Positions 1 to 8,155 are shown, numbered from the stretch's first letter. The stretch: 19,684 bases of DNA from Psychromonas sp. (GCA_023145575.1 JAGLDN010000323.1:1-19684); one strand, 5' to 3'. Made by a program: numbers and translations. The notes: generated by a model from the letters alone, not told the origin.

Positions 1-224
1 AAGGTAGTTGACGTCTGATAATTCATGCCTTTGGTAATGCCTTTCTACTTAACATGTAAAGTGAAAGGCTACAACAGAATAGGAATTCTATTCGAGGTAG
101 CATTGGTTGAGTATATCTAGCAATACCATACTGGGGGAAAGTTCTGAATTAAAGATTGGTGTTGTTTTAATCACTTTTATATTGCTTACAAAATAGCAGT
201 GGATTAGATTTAAATAAGGGATGT

Positions 225-314
225 ATACCCATTACACCAGAAGATGCAGTTGTGATGGGTATACATCAACAGACTTTAAATCGATCTGTGATGACTCAGT
301 TAGGCTTAACTTAA
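225..314 (+). pseudogene. IS30-like transposase N-terminal fragment
   Basis: Reading plus-strand codons from 225 gives IPITPEDAVVMGIHQQ followed by TLNRSVMTQLGLT and a stop at 312-314. This resembles the N-terminal end of the second IS30-like remnant in the window, which begins MKEYIPITPD at 15302 and leads into a helix-turn-helix. The fragment has no intact start and no catalytic domain. Bases 1-224 before it hold only short open stretches, one of which (about 50-150) faintly resembles the C-terminal end of an integrase-type transposase, but not well enough to call. I infer a dead insertion-sequence fragment. Confidence 0.5.
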
Positions 315-414
315 TTCAGTTGAATAATAGTCCAAGAAAGTCATATTATACCAAACACCATTTGAAATGACGGTGAAACATATGCTATCACTAGCGGCTT
401 AACGATTATGCACT

Positions 415-1131
415 TCAGGGTTGAATCTGCCCCCTTTTAAGTAGCGTGTAAAAGATATCATGATCAACAAGCACAGATAGATTAGCTTCTAACGGCGCTT
501 CTAGGTGTTTAATTTCCGCCAGCAAAGGGCTTTTTATTACTTTTGATAAACTCGATAAATTGTGTTGGTAATAAGGCATTTGTTCTACACTTGAATTTGC
601 AATCCAAGCAAGCACATTTAATCCATCTTGAATAATTGCTTGGTAGGTCAAGATAGCGTGATTTAAACAGCCGAGTTTCATATCAACCACTAAAATAACA
701 TCTAAATCTTGATGAATAACCCAATCAGATAAAAACCTAGAGTCACCAATGGGTAATCGCCACCCCCCTGCCCCCTCAATAAAACAAAAATCAGCATTTT
801 TTGTTTCTAGATGATCAAGTCCCTTGCTCATTACATCAAAATCAATAGAAGATTTCTCAATAGAAGCGGCAATGTGTGGCGCAATACTCGGTTTGAAAGC
901 AATAGGGTTTATCTCACGGTAGTGTAGAGGTATTGAGCAATGTGTTTTTAAAATAAGCACATCAGCATTGCATAACTGTCCTGCCATATTAAAACATCCC
1001 GCCGCAATAGGTTTGTAAACCACCGTTGATAAGTTTAATGCCGCTGCTGTTTCTAATAAAGCTTTGCAACAAATTGTTTTTCCACAATCAGTGTCTGTGC
1101 CAGTGATGAAAATCTTTTTTGTTTTACTCAT
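415..1131 (-). CDS. bioD: Dethiobiotin synthetase BioD
   Basis: Cytosolic ATP-dependent carboxylase that closes the ureido ring of 7,8-diaminopelargonic acid with CO2 to give dethiobiotin, the penultimate step of biotin synthesis. The P-loop GTDTDCGKT lies at residues 11-19, the substrate lysine in VVYKPIAAG near residue 40, and the conserved EGAGGWRLPIG motif follows in mid-protein. The Cys in the P-loop replaces the more usual Val. The reading frame can be extended three codons to a GTG at 1140. I prefer the ATG at 1131 because MSKTKKIFITGTDT matches the usual BioD N-terminus; the ribosome site is weak for both (GTGAG just upstream). At 238 residues it is close to the family size of about 225-240. 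It follows the bioC stop by only 16 bases, so it should be co-transcribed as the last gene of bioF-C-D. No strong terminator is seen after it. Confidence 0.95.
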   Translation of the reverse strand: MSKTKKIFITGTDTDCGKTICCKALLETAAALNLSTVVYKPIAAGCFNMAGQLCNADVLILKTHCSIPLHYREINPIAFKPSIAPHIAASIEKSSIDFDVMSKGLDHLETKNADFCFIEGAGGWRLPIGDSRFLSDWVIHQDLDVILVVDMKLGCLNHAILTYQAIIQDGLNVLAWIANSSVEQMPYYQHNLSSLSKVIKSPLLAEIKHLEAPLEANLSVLVDHDIFYTLLKRGQIQP

Positions 1132-1147
1132 GAGTCTCACAAATTAT

Positions 1148-1966
1148 TTATTTTGTTAATTCTATATAACACACCTGAAACGTCAGTGGTAACAATCTAC
1201 GGGCTGTTTTAAAAGGTAAATAGCCGAGTTCAAGTTTCTTAATTATGCCATATCCATTCATGTTCACCGGCTGATAACCGTGCACATGATTCGCGCCCAT
1301 TCCTTTTAATGCATGCATCAGCTCTGTCACAGTCTTATATTCAAGCACACGAGTCTCTTGGGTTAATTTAGCATGTTTAAAAGCTGAATCAGAGACTATT
1401 TTACATAGATCTTTTTCAGTCTTGAATTGATTAATATGAAGATAGCTATCAACTTGTTTCCACGCCGTTGCGAGCTCTTGTAATGATCCATCAAGCAAGG
1501 TGGAAATATACAATTTTCCTTCACAATCGAGTTGTTGATAAATAGCATCTATTGCCGCTGATAAGTCATCACTCCACTGCACTACCATGTTTGAAAAAAT
1601 AAGATCAACTTGAAAATCAAATTGTGATAAATCATCAATATCAGCACACAAATAAGTAGTATTACATAGCTTCAATTGCTTTGCTTTTTGTAGCATTACA
1701 GGTGAAATATCAAAGCAAAGAAGCTGTGAATCAGGAAATATTGACAGTAACCGCTCACTGAAAAAACCAGTGCCGCACCCTAAATCAATGATATTTTCAA
1801 CTTCTGTCCTAGCTATTTTTTTTAATAACTGTTCACCTATATCTCGTTGAAGTTGAGAAAAATTATCATAGTGTTGCGCAGCTTTCGAGAAGCTATGCTC
1901 AACGGCCTTTTTATTTATTTTATTGATGCTGACATGCCTCTTTGTTGATACTGTTTTTAAGTGCAA
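1148..1966 (-). CDS. bioC: Malonyl-ACP O-methyltransferase BioC
   Basis: SAM-dependent methyltransferase that methylates the free carboxyl of malonyl-ACP so that fatty acid synthesis can build the pimeloyl chain. The SAM-binding motif I, IIDLGCGTGFFSERL, starts near residue 59. The acidic end of strand 2 (LLCFDIS) and motif SNMVVQWSDDL follow, as in the family. The conserved N-terminal FSKAAQHYDNF helix is present. The frame has no ATG near the expected start; the furthest upstream usable codon is a TTG at 1966, which gives 272 residues, slightly long. It overlaps the 3' end of bioF by 47 bases, and an AGAGG inside that overlap stands 9 bases before an in-frame ATC codon, so the true start is uncertain. 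The overlap suggests translational coupling to bioF. The family call is firm and the start is not. Confidence 0.92.
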   Translation of the reverse strand: MHLKTVSTKRHVSINKINKKAVEHSFSKAAQHYDNFSQLQRDIGEQLLKKIARTEVENIIDLGCGTGFFSERLLSIFPDSQLLCFDISPVMLQKAKQLKLCNTTYLCADIDDLSQFDFQVDLIFSNMVVQWSDDLSAAIDAIYQQLDCEGKLYISTLLDGSLQELATAWKQVDSYLHINQFKTEKDLCKIVSDSAFKHAKLTQETRVLEYKTVTELMHALKGMGANHVHGYQPVNMNGYGIIKKLELGYLPFKTARRLLPLTFQVCYIELTK

Positions 1967-3119
1967 GCACTAACCGTTCAATATCTTTGAAATCATGATT
2001 AACGGTTAACGTTACCCTTAAGCGGGCACTTTTTTTTGCAACGGTAGGTGGCCTAATGCCAATGACCCAAAACCCTTGTTTTTTCATACTTTGCGTGATG
2101 CGCATCACGGCATTGTGATTGCCAATAATAATCGGTTGAATTGGAGTGATTGAGTCTACCAGCTTAATGTGATGACTTTTAGCAAATGAGCGAAAATGCT
2201 TTATTAACGCATTTAATTTGTCACGACGCCATTGATCTTTACGCACTTGTCTTATCGACGCTGATATTGTATATGCCATCGCGGGGGGGAAAGATGTTGT
2301 ATAAATATAACCTTTTGAAAAGTTAATGAGATATTTAATAAAAGAATGATCTCCTGCGACAAACGCACCACCAACACCGAGTGCTTTGCCAAATGTTGCC
2401 ATGTAGATCTGTACAAGTGGTCGATTATTTTCTGCACAAAAAACAGATCCCCTCCCTTCATCTCCTAATACCCCAATACCATGAGCATCATCTAACATTA
2501 ACCACGCATGATGTTTTTTAGATAAATCTGCGAGAGCTTGCACAGGGGCTTGATCGCCATCCATACTAAAAACGCCTTCACTGATAATTAATTTATTGTT
2601 ATTTTCAGTGTTTAATTGACTCATTAATAGATCTAAATGTGCAAGATCGTTATGTTTGAACCGTTTCATATTACAGGGAGCAAGTATACCCGCTTCGATT
2701 AATGAAGCATGATTTAATTTATCTTGAAATAAAAAATTATTGTTTTGTGAATCCCTAGCTAAAAAAAGCAACTTAATGATTGCTTGGTTTGCACAATATC
2801 CAGAGCTAAATAATACGACAGATTCAACACCGAGCCACGATTTTATTTCTTCACATAATAGCAGATGCGCCTCAGTGTAACCCGTCATTAGACATGATCC
2901 ACCACTGCCCACGCCATAGCGTTGTGCACCTTCATTCCAAGCGTTAATTAATACCTGCGACGATGCTAATCCAAGATAGTCATTACTTGAAAAGTTAAGA
3001 TATGTTTTATCATCGAAAACGCATGCTCTACCTTGCTTCGTTTGTGCACAATGCATTTTTCGGTAAAGCCCTTCTTTTTGACGTTGTAATAATTGTAATT
3101 CAATAAAATCAAATGCCAT
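1920..3119 (-). CDS. bioF: 8-amino-7-oxononanoate synthase BioF
   Basis: PLP-dependent alpha-oxoamine synthase condensing pimeloyl-ACP (or -CoA) with alanine to form 8-amino-7-oxononanoate (KAPA). The PLP lysine is in ATFGKALGVGG at about residue 245. The cofactor-binding Asp and His are in MLDDAHGIGVLG (D211, H213), and the catalytic His is in LNHASL (H137). The glycine-rich GVGSGGSCLMTG and the N-terminal YLNFSSNDYLGLA are standard. At 399 residues it is near the usual 385-400. The start ATG at 3117-3119 is preceded by AAAGGG at about 10 bases. Its 3' end overlaps bioC. Upstream lies a 437-bp gap before bioB, so it may need its own promoter. Confidence 0.96.
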   Translation of the reverse strand: MAFDFIELQLLQRQKEGLYRKMHCAQTKQGRACVFDDKTYLNFSSNDYLGLASSQVLINAWNEGAQRYGVGSGGSCLMTGYTEAHLLLCEEIKSWLGVESVVLFSSGYCANQAIIKLLFLARDSQNNNFLFQDKLNHASLIEAGILAPCNMKRFKHNDLAHLDLLMSQLNTENNNKLIISEGVFSMDGDQAPVQALADLSKKHHAWLMLDDAHGIGVLGDEGRGSVFCAENNRPLVQIYMATFGKALGVGGAFVAGDHSFIKYLINFSKGYIYTTSFPPAMAYTISASIRQVRKDQWRRDKLNALIKHFRSFAKSHHIKLVDSITPIQPIIIGNHNAVMRITQSMKKQGFWVIGIRPPTVAKKSARLRVTLTVNHDFKDIERLVLALKNSINKEACQHQ

Positions 3120-3556
3120 AGAGAGCGTGCCCTTTGCTATTATTTAATCTTGATACCTTGATCTTTATTAATATTATTTAACCATTAACTCAAGTTACAT
3201 TTTATTCTAATCATCGAGTGTGTTACTGACTTTTCATATTTTTCGTCACATGGGTATATAGCCGCATCCAATCTAAGTGCTTTATTTAGTCGACAAATCG
3301 TAGACTAAGACAGGCTCAGTTTGATGATTTCACAACGATCAGTGAAGCTAATCATTTTCTGGTAGTTTAAATAAAAAGACATTTAAACTTTATTAGTTTT
3401 CGATCTATCACCCAACGGGTGGCAAACATCTTCAAACTAGATAAGTAGCGATAGAGCCAATTAGATCAGAACATTCCACCTAGGACCTGTTTACTTCAAT
3501 ACTTGCTATAGTTTCCACCTTAAATGATAACGGGTATATGACGTTGGTATTATTGC
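3120..3556. repeat. Gene-free gap between bioF and bioB built of dispersed repeats
   Basis: No coding sequence is visible in these 437 bases. At least two segments recur elsewhere. Bases 3335-3359 (ACGATCAGTGAAGC, then TAATCATTTTC) match 18031-18055 at 23 of 25 positions. Bases 3517-3538 (ACCTTAAATG, then ATAACGGGTATA) match the reverse complement of 15749-15770 at 21 of 22, and the similarity continues more weakly for about 20 bases on the 5' side. Motif GGGTATAT occurs near both ends (about 3250 and 3532). I infer decayed insertion-sequence material inserted into an ancestral bioB-bioF junction. Confidence 0.5.
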
Positions 3557-4612
3557 TTATTGCTTATTGCTTGCATCATAGAATAATTCATCTTCATCAG
3601 CGTACCTTCTCATTGCAGCATCGACAACTTGCTCTTTTTCAAACGGTGAAAAATTTACAGTTTCTTTATTGATGCCTAATTTTTTAAATAATTTGATATC
3701 GGTATTTTCATCAGGGTTGGCAGTCGTTAATAACTTACAACCATAAAAAATAGAATTAGCCCCTGCCAAAAAACAAAGCGCCTGCGTCTGCTCAGACATA
3801 TCTTCACGTCCTGCTGATAAACGTACATGGGAATGTGGCATCATAATGCGGGCAATCGCAATGGTTTTAATAAAGGTAAAGTCACCAAGAGGATCTATGC
3901 TATCAAGTGGGGTGCCTTTTACTTTCACTAATTTGTTAATCGGTACACTTTCTGGTTGTTTTCCCATATTGGCAAGTTGAACCAATAAGCCACTGCGATC
4001 AATACTTGCTTCTCCAAGCCCAACGATGCCACCACTACAGACTTTTATGCCCGCATCGCGTACATTTTCAAGCGTGTCTAAACGATCTTGATAACTGCGC
4101 GTCGTTATTATTTTGTCATAATATTCAGGCGAGGTATCAAGATTGTGATTATAATAATCAAGTCCCGCCTCTGAAAATTGCGCTGCTTGACTTGCATCTA
4201 ACATGCCCAGTGTCATACATGATTCTAAACCGAGCGATTTAACTTCTTTTATCATTTCAACCAGATAAGGCATATCGCGCGGTTTGGGGTTTTTCCAAGC
4301 CGCCCCCATACAAAAGCGTGTTGATCCTGCCAATTTTGCAGACTTGGCAGCTTTGATCACTTTATCAACGTCCAACAATGTCTCAGTTTGCAAACCTGTA
4401 TCATAACGCGCACTTTGCGGACAATATTTACAATCTTCTGGACAAGCGCCTGTTTTTATTGATAACAACGTGCTAATTTGAATTTTATTAGGCGCAAAAT
4501 TAGCACGATGTACACATTGAGCATCAAAAAGAAGGTCCATAAACGGCATATCATACATTCGCTCAACTTCTTCAACATTCCAATCATTGCGGGCTGTTAT
4601 TAAATCTCTCAT
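3557..4612 (-). CDS. bioB: Biotin synthase BioB
   Basis: Radical-SAM enzyme inserting sulfur into dethiobiotin to make biotin. The [4Fe-4S] cysteines are C57, C61 and C64 in GACPEDCKYCPQS. The [2Fe-2S] ligands align as C101 (FCMGAAW), C132 (SCMTLGM), C192 (KVCSGGI) and R264 (HVRLSAGRE). Each sits exactly four residues after the E. coli positions C53/57/60, C97, C128, C188 and R260, so the enzyme should be intact. The frame extends 17 codons upstream to 4663. I chose the ATG at 4610-4612 because MRDLITARNDWNVEEV is the family N-terminus and AAGGA stands 11 bases before it. The product is 351 residues (E. coli 346). It diverges from bioA and is cut off from bioF by a repeat-filled gap. Confidence 0.96.
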   Translation of the reverse strand: MRDLITARNDWNVEEVERMYDMPFMDLLFDAQCVHRANFAPNKIQISTLLSIKTGACPEDCKYCPQSARYDTGLQTETLLDVDKVIKAAKSAKLAGSTRFCMGAAWKNPKPRDMPYLVEMIKEVKSLGLESCMTLGMLDASQAAQFSEAGLDYYNHNLDTSPEYYDKIITTRSYQDRLDTLENVRDAGIKVCSGGIVGLGEASIDRSGLLVQLANMGKQPESVPINKLVKVKGTPLDSIDPLGDFTFIKTIAIARIMMPHSHVRLSAGREDMSEQTQALCFLAGANSIFYGCKLLTTANPDENTDIKLFKKLGINKETVNFSPFEKEQVVDAAMRRYADEDELFYDASNKQ

Positions 4613-4646
4613 GGTATTATTATCCTTACAGATCTTAATGACAAAT

Positions 4647-4675
4647 TTGGCACTCTGAAGCAATCAAGATATACT
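4647..4675 (+). promoter_or_regulatory. Predicted sigma-70 promoter for bioA
   Basis: TTGGCA at 4647-4652 and TATACT at 4670-4675 are separated by exactly 17 bases, and the bioA ATG is 41 bases further on. This is a good sigma-70 match. In enterobacteria the bioA/bioB divergent region carries a BirA operator with inverted TTGTAAACC/GGTTTACAA arms. I do not see that palindrome here, so control by BirA is neither shown nor excluded. I could not pick a convincing bioB promoter on the opposite strand. Confidence 0.55.
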
Positions 4676-4716
4676 GTCAATCACTTCCTTCATACTGGCC
4701 TAAAAAATAAACAATT

Positions 4717-5985
4717 ATGAGCATTGACTTAACATTCGATAGGCAACATCTATGGCATCCTTATACATCAATGCAAAACCCACTGCCTTGTTACCCTGTA
4801 ATTTGTGCGGATAAATGCACATTCACACTTGAAGGCGGTCAAGAACTCATCGATGGCATGTCATCTTGGTGGGCATGTCTTTTTGGTTATAACGTCCCCG
4901 AATTGAACAATGCTGTAAAACAGCAGCTTGATAAAATGTCACACATTATGTTTGGTGGGCTGACACATCAACCTGCAATTGATTTAGCTAAAAAATTAAT
5001 TGAAATCACCCCTACAAGTTTAGATAAAGTATTCTTCTCAGATTCCGGCAGTGTTGCGGTTGAAGTTGCTTTAAAAATGGCATTGCAATATTGGCACGCC
5101 CTAAGTCAGCCGAAGAGCGAATTTTTAACAATTAGAAATGGCTATCATGGTGATACATTCGGCGCAATGAGCGTGACAGATCCAAAAGGCGCCATGCATG
5201 AATTATATCATCAATTTATTGCCAAACAACGTTTTGTTTCGCAACCTAAAGTTCGCTTTGATGAAACGTGGGATCCCACTGATTTAAACGAAATTACCCA
5301 ACAAGCAGAAAAACATAAACACAAAATTGCAGCAATTATATTAGAGCCCATTGTACAAGGCGCTGGGGGAATGTGTTTTTACCACCCAGAATATTTAAAA
5401 GGTGTGCGAAATTTATGTGACAAACATAAATTATTATTAATCGTTGATGAAATTGCAACAGGTTTTGGTCGAACAGGGAAAATGTTTGCGTTTGAACATG
5501 CACAAATCACCCCTGATTTGCTTTGTGTTGGCAAGGCTATAACAGGCGGTTACATGAGTCTTGCGGCAACGCTCACAACCGATATAGTTGCAAAACAAAT
5601 CAGTGCAGGAAAAGCAGGGGTATTTATGCATGGTCCGACTTTTATGGCAAATCCTCTCGCGTGCGCCGTTGCTTGTGCAAATATTGACAAACTTCTGGCG
5701 TTTGATTGGCAATCAAAGGTCGCTGAAATTGAGGATCTCTTAAAGCAATTTCTTGCGCCTTGTGCACAATTGTCAAGCGTAAAAGAGGTGCGCGTATTGG
5801 GCGCAATAGGCGTTGTAGAAATGCATAAAATACAAGATATCGAGACTATTCAAGCTAAATTTGTCGCACAAGGCGTATGGATCCGTCCATTTGCTAAACT
5901 CATCTATATTATGCCTCCTTATATCATTTCAATAGCACAACTCAAAAAATTATGCGTCGCTATTTACCACGTGATTAGTGTTTAG
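4717..5985 (+). CDS. bioA: Adenosylmethionine-8-amino-7-oxononanoate aminotransferase BioA
   Basis: Class III PLP aminotransferase that uses SAM as amino donor to convert KAPA to 7,8-diaminopelargonic acid, between BioF and BioD. The PLP lysine is K273 in VGKAITGGY, and D244 in LIVDEIATGFGRTG binds the pyridine nitrogen, matching E. coli K274 and D245. The N-terminal HLWHPYTSM, the SSWWACLFGY stretch and SDSGSVAVEVALKMA (phosphate-binding turn) are all typical. At 422 residues it matches the family length of about 425-430. It starts at the ATG at 4717 without a strong ribosome site and is transcribed away from bioB, the usual divergent layout in gammaproteobacteria. Confidence 0.96.
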   Translation: MSIDLTFDRQHLWHPYTSMQNPLPCYPVICADKCTFTLEGGQELIDGMSSWWACLFGYNVPELNNAVKQQLDKMSHIMFGGLTHQPAIDLAKKLIEITPTSLDKVFFSDSGSVAVEVALKMALQYWHALSQPKSEFLTIRNGYHGDTFGAMSVTDPKGAMHELYHQFIAKQRFVSQPKVRFDETWDPTDLNEITQQAEKHKHKIAAIILEPIVQGAGGMCFYHPEYLKGVRNLCDKHKLLLIVDEIATGFGRTGKMFAFEHAQITPDLLCVGKAITGGYMSLAATLTTDIVAKQISAGKAGVFMHGPTFMANPLACAVACANIDKLLAFDWQSKVAEIEDLLKQFLAPCAQLSSVKEVRVLGAIGVVEMHKIQDIETIQAKFVAQGVWIRPFAKLIYIMPPYIISIAQLKKLCVAIYHVISV

Positions 5986-6130
5986 AAAATATCATACCAA
6001 TGAGTCTAAGCATTTTAATATTTTATATCATAGCGCGTTTCAATGGCACGCTGAAAGAATTATTTGATCGTAACGCAATAGAAATAGACGATTACACATA
6101 AATTTTTAAAAAAAACAAGATATGCGTATT

Positions 6131-6298
6131 AATTATTATTTTAAAAAAACTGAATGTTTATTTCTATTGTACTGCTTAAAATAACTTACTTCTGCATTGT
6201 AAGTTTCATTAAGGAAACAACCATTTACATCAATTTACGCCATGGAATAAGCTGTTTTTCCTGCGTAAAATTTAGATTGCATACATAAGAGATATTTA
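6131..6298 (+). repeat. Miniature repeat, copy A
   Basis: About 165 bases homologous to 7099-7258 and to the reverse complement of 11395-11555. Shared signatures are AACTTACTTCTGC near 6183, AACAACCATTTACATCAA near 6216, and CCTGCGTAAAATTTAGATT near 6260. The outer ends are degraded and no clean inverted repeat is left. The right edge reaches the stop codon of the VF530-family gene (6296-6298), so the insertion may have set the present 3' end of that gene. The rest of the bioA-VF530 gap (5986-6130) shows nothing recognisable. Confidence 0.7.
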
Positions 6299-6844
6299 TT
6301 GATTCCACGGATTAGATGGATCATAAGGCACTCTTTCCTTGTTTTTATTATGATTAAATCTGCTGTTATCTTTTGCCTGCGTAACAGGTTTGAAAGGATC
6401 TTCTCGCGGCTTGTGCTGGCTATCGCGTTTATTATCATTATGATCACACTGCCTATTATTTGCACGCTGCTCATTTGAATTTTGCTGATAAATGTAAGTC
6501 GCTTTTTCTTGTGAGCGTTCAATTGATTGAATGGTTAATTCCATTGGTTTACGTGGTACAATATGTTTTGAAAAACCTCGCGCTCTTGCCGGCATATTAA
6601 ACTCGACATCATTAGGCCTTGGCATTCGTTTAAAACTTAACAAATAAAAATTTTCTATCTTTTCTTTTGCCCAATCAGTATTACGTAGAAATTTAACCGT
6701 TCCATTAATTGAGGGGTTTTTCTTGAAACAGTGAAAGCGCAAGGCGGTAAAAAGTATTTTCCAACCATAATGCGCCACTAATTCTTTGACCATACTTTCT
6801 GTTTTTAATCCGTGTAATGGATTATTTTTTTGTTCATCAGTCAT
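6296..6844 (-). CDS. VF530 (DUF2132) family DNA-binding protein with a long hydrophilic tail
   Basis: Residues 1-72 match the VF530/DUF2132 fold: NNPLHGLKTESMVKELVAHY, then GWKILFTALRFHCFKKNPS, then VKFLRNTDWAKEKIENFYL. Family members are small proteins of about 70-85 residues, and one was named VF530 after a structural study as a DNA-binding protein; the cellular role is not settled. Here a second part of about 110 residues follows. It has a short conserved-looking RMPRPNDVEFNMPARARGF block and then an Asn/Gln/Lys/Arg-rich, low-complexity tail rich in DNKRDSQHKP-type residues, probably disordered. The ATG at 6842-6844 is the only sensible start for the domain. The stop codon lies at the edge of a miniature repeat. 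The domain call is fairly sure and the tail is of unknown function. Confidence 0.8.
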   Translation of the reverse strand: MTDEQKNNPLHGLKTESMVKELVAHYGWKILFTALRFHCFKKNPSINGTVKFLRNTDWAKEKIENFYLLSFKRMPRPNDVEFNMPARARGFSKHIVPRKPMELTIQSIERSQEKATYIYQQNSNEQRANNRQCDHNDNKRDSQHKPREDPFKPVTQAKDNSRFNHNKNKERVPYDPSNPWNQ

Positions 6845-7098
6845 TTTTACATCTTATTATATAGTATACTCACATCAAGGCATGATTAACTAAATTACAG
6901 TAGGTATCAATATGTTATATGATTTATCTGCGAAATGACAGTCATATGAATACAATAAATAACTTATCAATCTTACGACCTAATCTAAATGCTGAATAAG
7001 CAACATTTGCTAATACTTGCCCATTAACTTTGATCTTCCCAAAAATTTAGCGACAAATGTTAATACCAGTAACACATGGCGTAATTAATTTTTAGCAA
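6845..7098. other. Intergenic region upstream of the VF530-family gene
   Basis: No gene is recognised here. The minus strand has a -10-like TATAAT at 6856-6861 close before the VF530-family start, without a good -35. A stop-free stretch of about 40 codons on the minus strand (roughly 6945-7065) contains NGQVLANVAYSAFRLGRKID, which could be a gene fragment, but I cannot assign it. Together with the repeat at 7099-7258 and the AT-rich 7259-7399, this makes a gap of 555 bases without an intact gene. Confidence 0.4.
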
Positions 7099-7258
7099 TA
7101 CCAATTAAAATAAATATCTTTACTATTCGGCAGCCAAAAACAACTTACTTGTGCTTTGCAAGTTTCACGAAGGAGCCCGTGACTTAGATCAACTTGCGGA
7201 TTGAATTAAGCTGTCTGTCTTGCATAAAATTTAGATTTCATACTTAAGATAATTGGTA
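7099..7258 (+). repeat. Miniature inverted-repeat element, copy B (most intact)
   Basis: 160 bases bounded by a perfect 9-bp terminal inverted repeat, TACCAATTA at 7099-7107 and TAATTGGTA at 7250-7258. If the outer TA is taken as the target, the element is CCAATTA...TAATTGG flanked by TA on both sides, the target duplication used by IS630/Tc1-mariner transposases. The interior carries no open reading frame. It is homologous along its length to 6131-6298 (same direction) and 11395-11555 (opposite direction). IS630-type transposase remnants occur at 18195-18354, 18439-18669 and 19385-19545, so a mobilising enzyme of that family was once present. Confidence 0.75.
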
Positions 7259-7399
7259 TAACAGTGATCATTCACACGTAATGAGTCACCAGATCTTATA
7301 AATATTATAAATTTTATAAATAAAACAACAAGTGACACTCGAATATATTTGTTTATTCTCATTAAATTTTGACATTAAAATTATTGTCATTGTGCGCCT

Positions 7400-8155
7400 T
7401 TAAACAGGATTACTAATTTCTATATATTTTACGGTCAAATCCATTTCGGATTCAATCCATTTTCCAAGTGCCTGCACACCATAACGCTCTGTTGCGTGGT
7501 GCCCTGCTGCAAAATAGTGAATCCCCATTTCTCTAGAGGTATGAACTGTATGCTCTGATATTTCACCGCTAATAAACGCATCAATACCCTGATCTGCCGC
7601 AATATTAATAAAATCCTGCCCAGCACCAGTACACCATGCAATCGTATTTATCATCGCAGGACCGCCATCTATGTGTAATGGTTTATGCACTAATTTACTT
7701 TCTAAACGAGAACTCAGCTCTTGAGCCGTTATTGCCTGTTCAAATTTACCAACACGGCCAACACAGCGTTTATTCCAAGGCTCTAACGGCCTACTATCTT
7801 TTATACCAAGTAAGTTTGCTAATTGCGCATTATTACCAAACTTTAGGTGAACATCTAGGGGAAGATGATACGCAAAAAGATTAATATCATTTTTAATCAA
7901 AGCCTTAATGCGTTTATATTTCATACCAATAATTTGTGGCGACTCTCCTTTCCAGAAAAAACCATGATGCACCAAAATTGCATCGGCATGTTGGTCAATC
8001 GCCTGATCGATAAGCGCTTGATTTGCCGTTACCCCCGTAATGATTGTTCTTATTTCTTCTTTACCTTGTATTTGTAAACCATTGGGACAATAATCATTAA
8101 ATTGATGAATTTCTAAAAGTGAATCTAATTTATTAGCTAATTTTGTATTTTTCAT
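7400..8155 (-). CDS. Nif3/YbgI-family dinuclear metal protein
   Basis: Cytosolic Nif3-like protein (DUF34; often named GTP cyclohydrolase I type 2 homologue). The metal ligands seen in E. coli YbgI are all present: H63 and H64 in VHHGFFW, H97 and D101 in AYHLPLDVH, and H219 and E223 in AGHHATERYG, the last pair shifted by four from YbgI H215/E219. The N-terminal FNDYCPNGLQIQG and the SGEISEHTVH segment are also characteristic. At 251 residues it matches the short, PII-domain-free form (YbgI 247). The reaction it catalyses in vivo is not established for the family. It starts at the ATG at 8153-8155, stands alone on the minus strand and diverges from the DUF3622 gene. Confidence 0.93.
   Translation of the reverse strand: MKNTKLANKLDSLLEIHQFNDYCPNGLQIQGKEEIRTIITGVTANQALIDQAIDQHADAILVHHGFFWKGESPQIIGMKYKRIKALIKNDINLFAYHLPLDVHLKFGNNAQLANLLGIKDSRPLEPWNKRCVGRVGKFEQAITAQELSSRLESKLVHKPLHIDGGPAMINTIAWCTGAGQDFINIAADQGIDAFISGEISEHTVHTSREMGIHYFAAGHHATERYGVQALGKWIESEMDLTVKYIEISNPV

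Noticed and set aside
4006..4242. 78-codon open frame on the plus strand
   Set aside because: It lies wholly inside bioB on the opposite strand, and bioB has all its catalytic residues.
6235..6522. 95-codon open frame on the minus strand
   Set aside because: It runs through the miniature repeat and the VF530-family gene in another frame; no recognisable domain.
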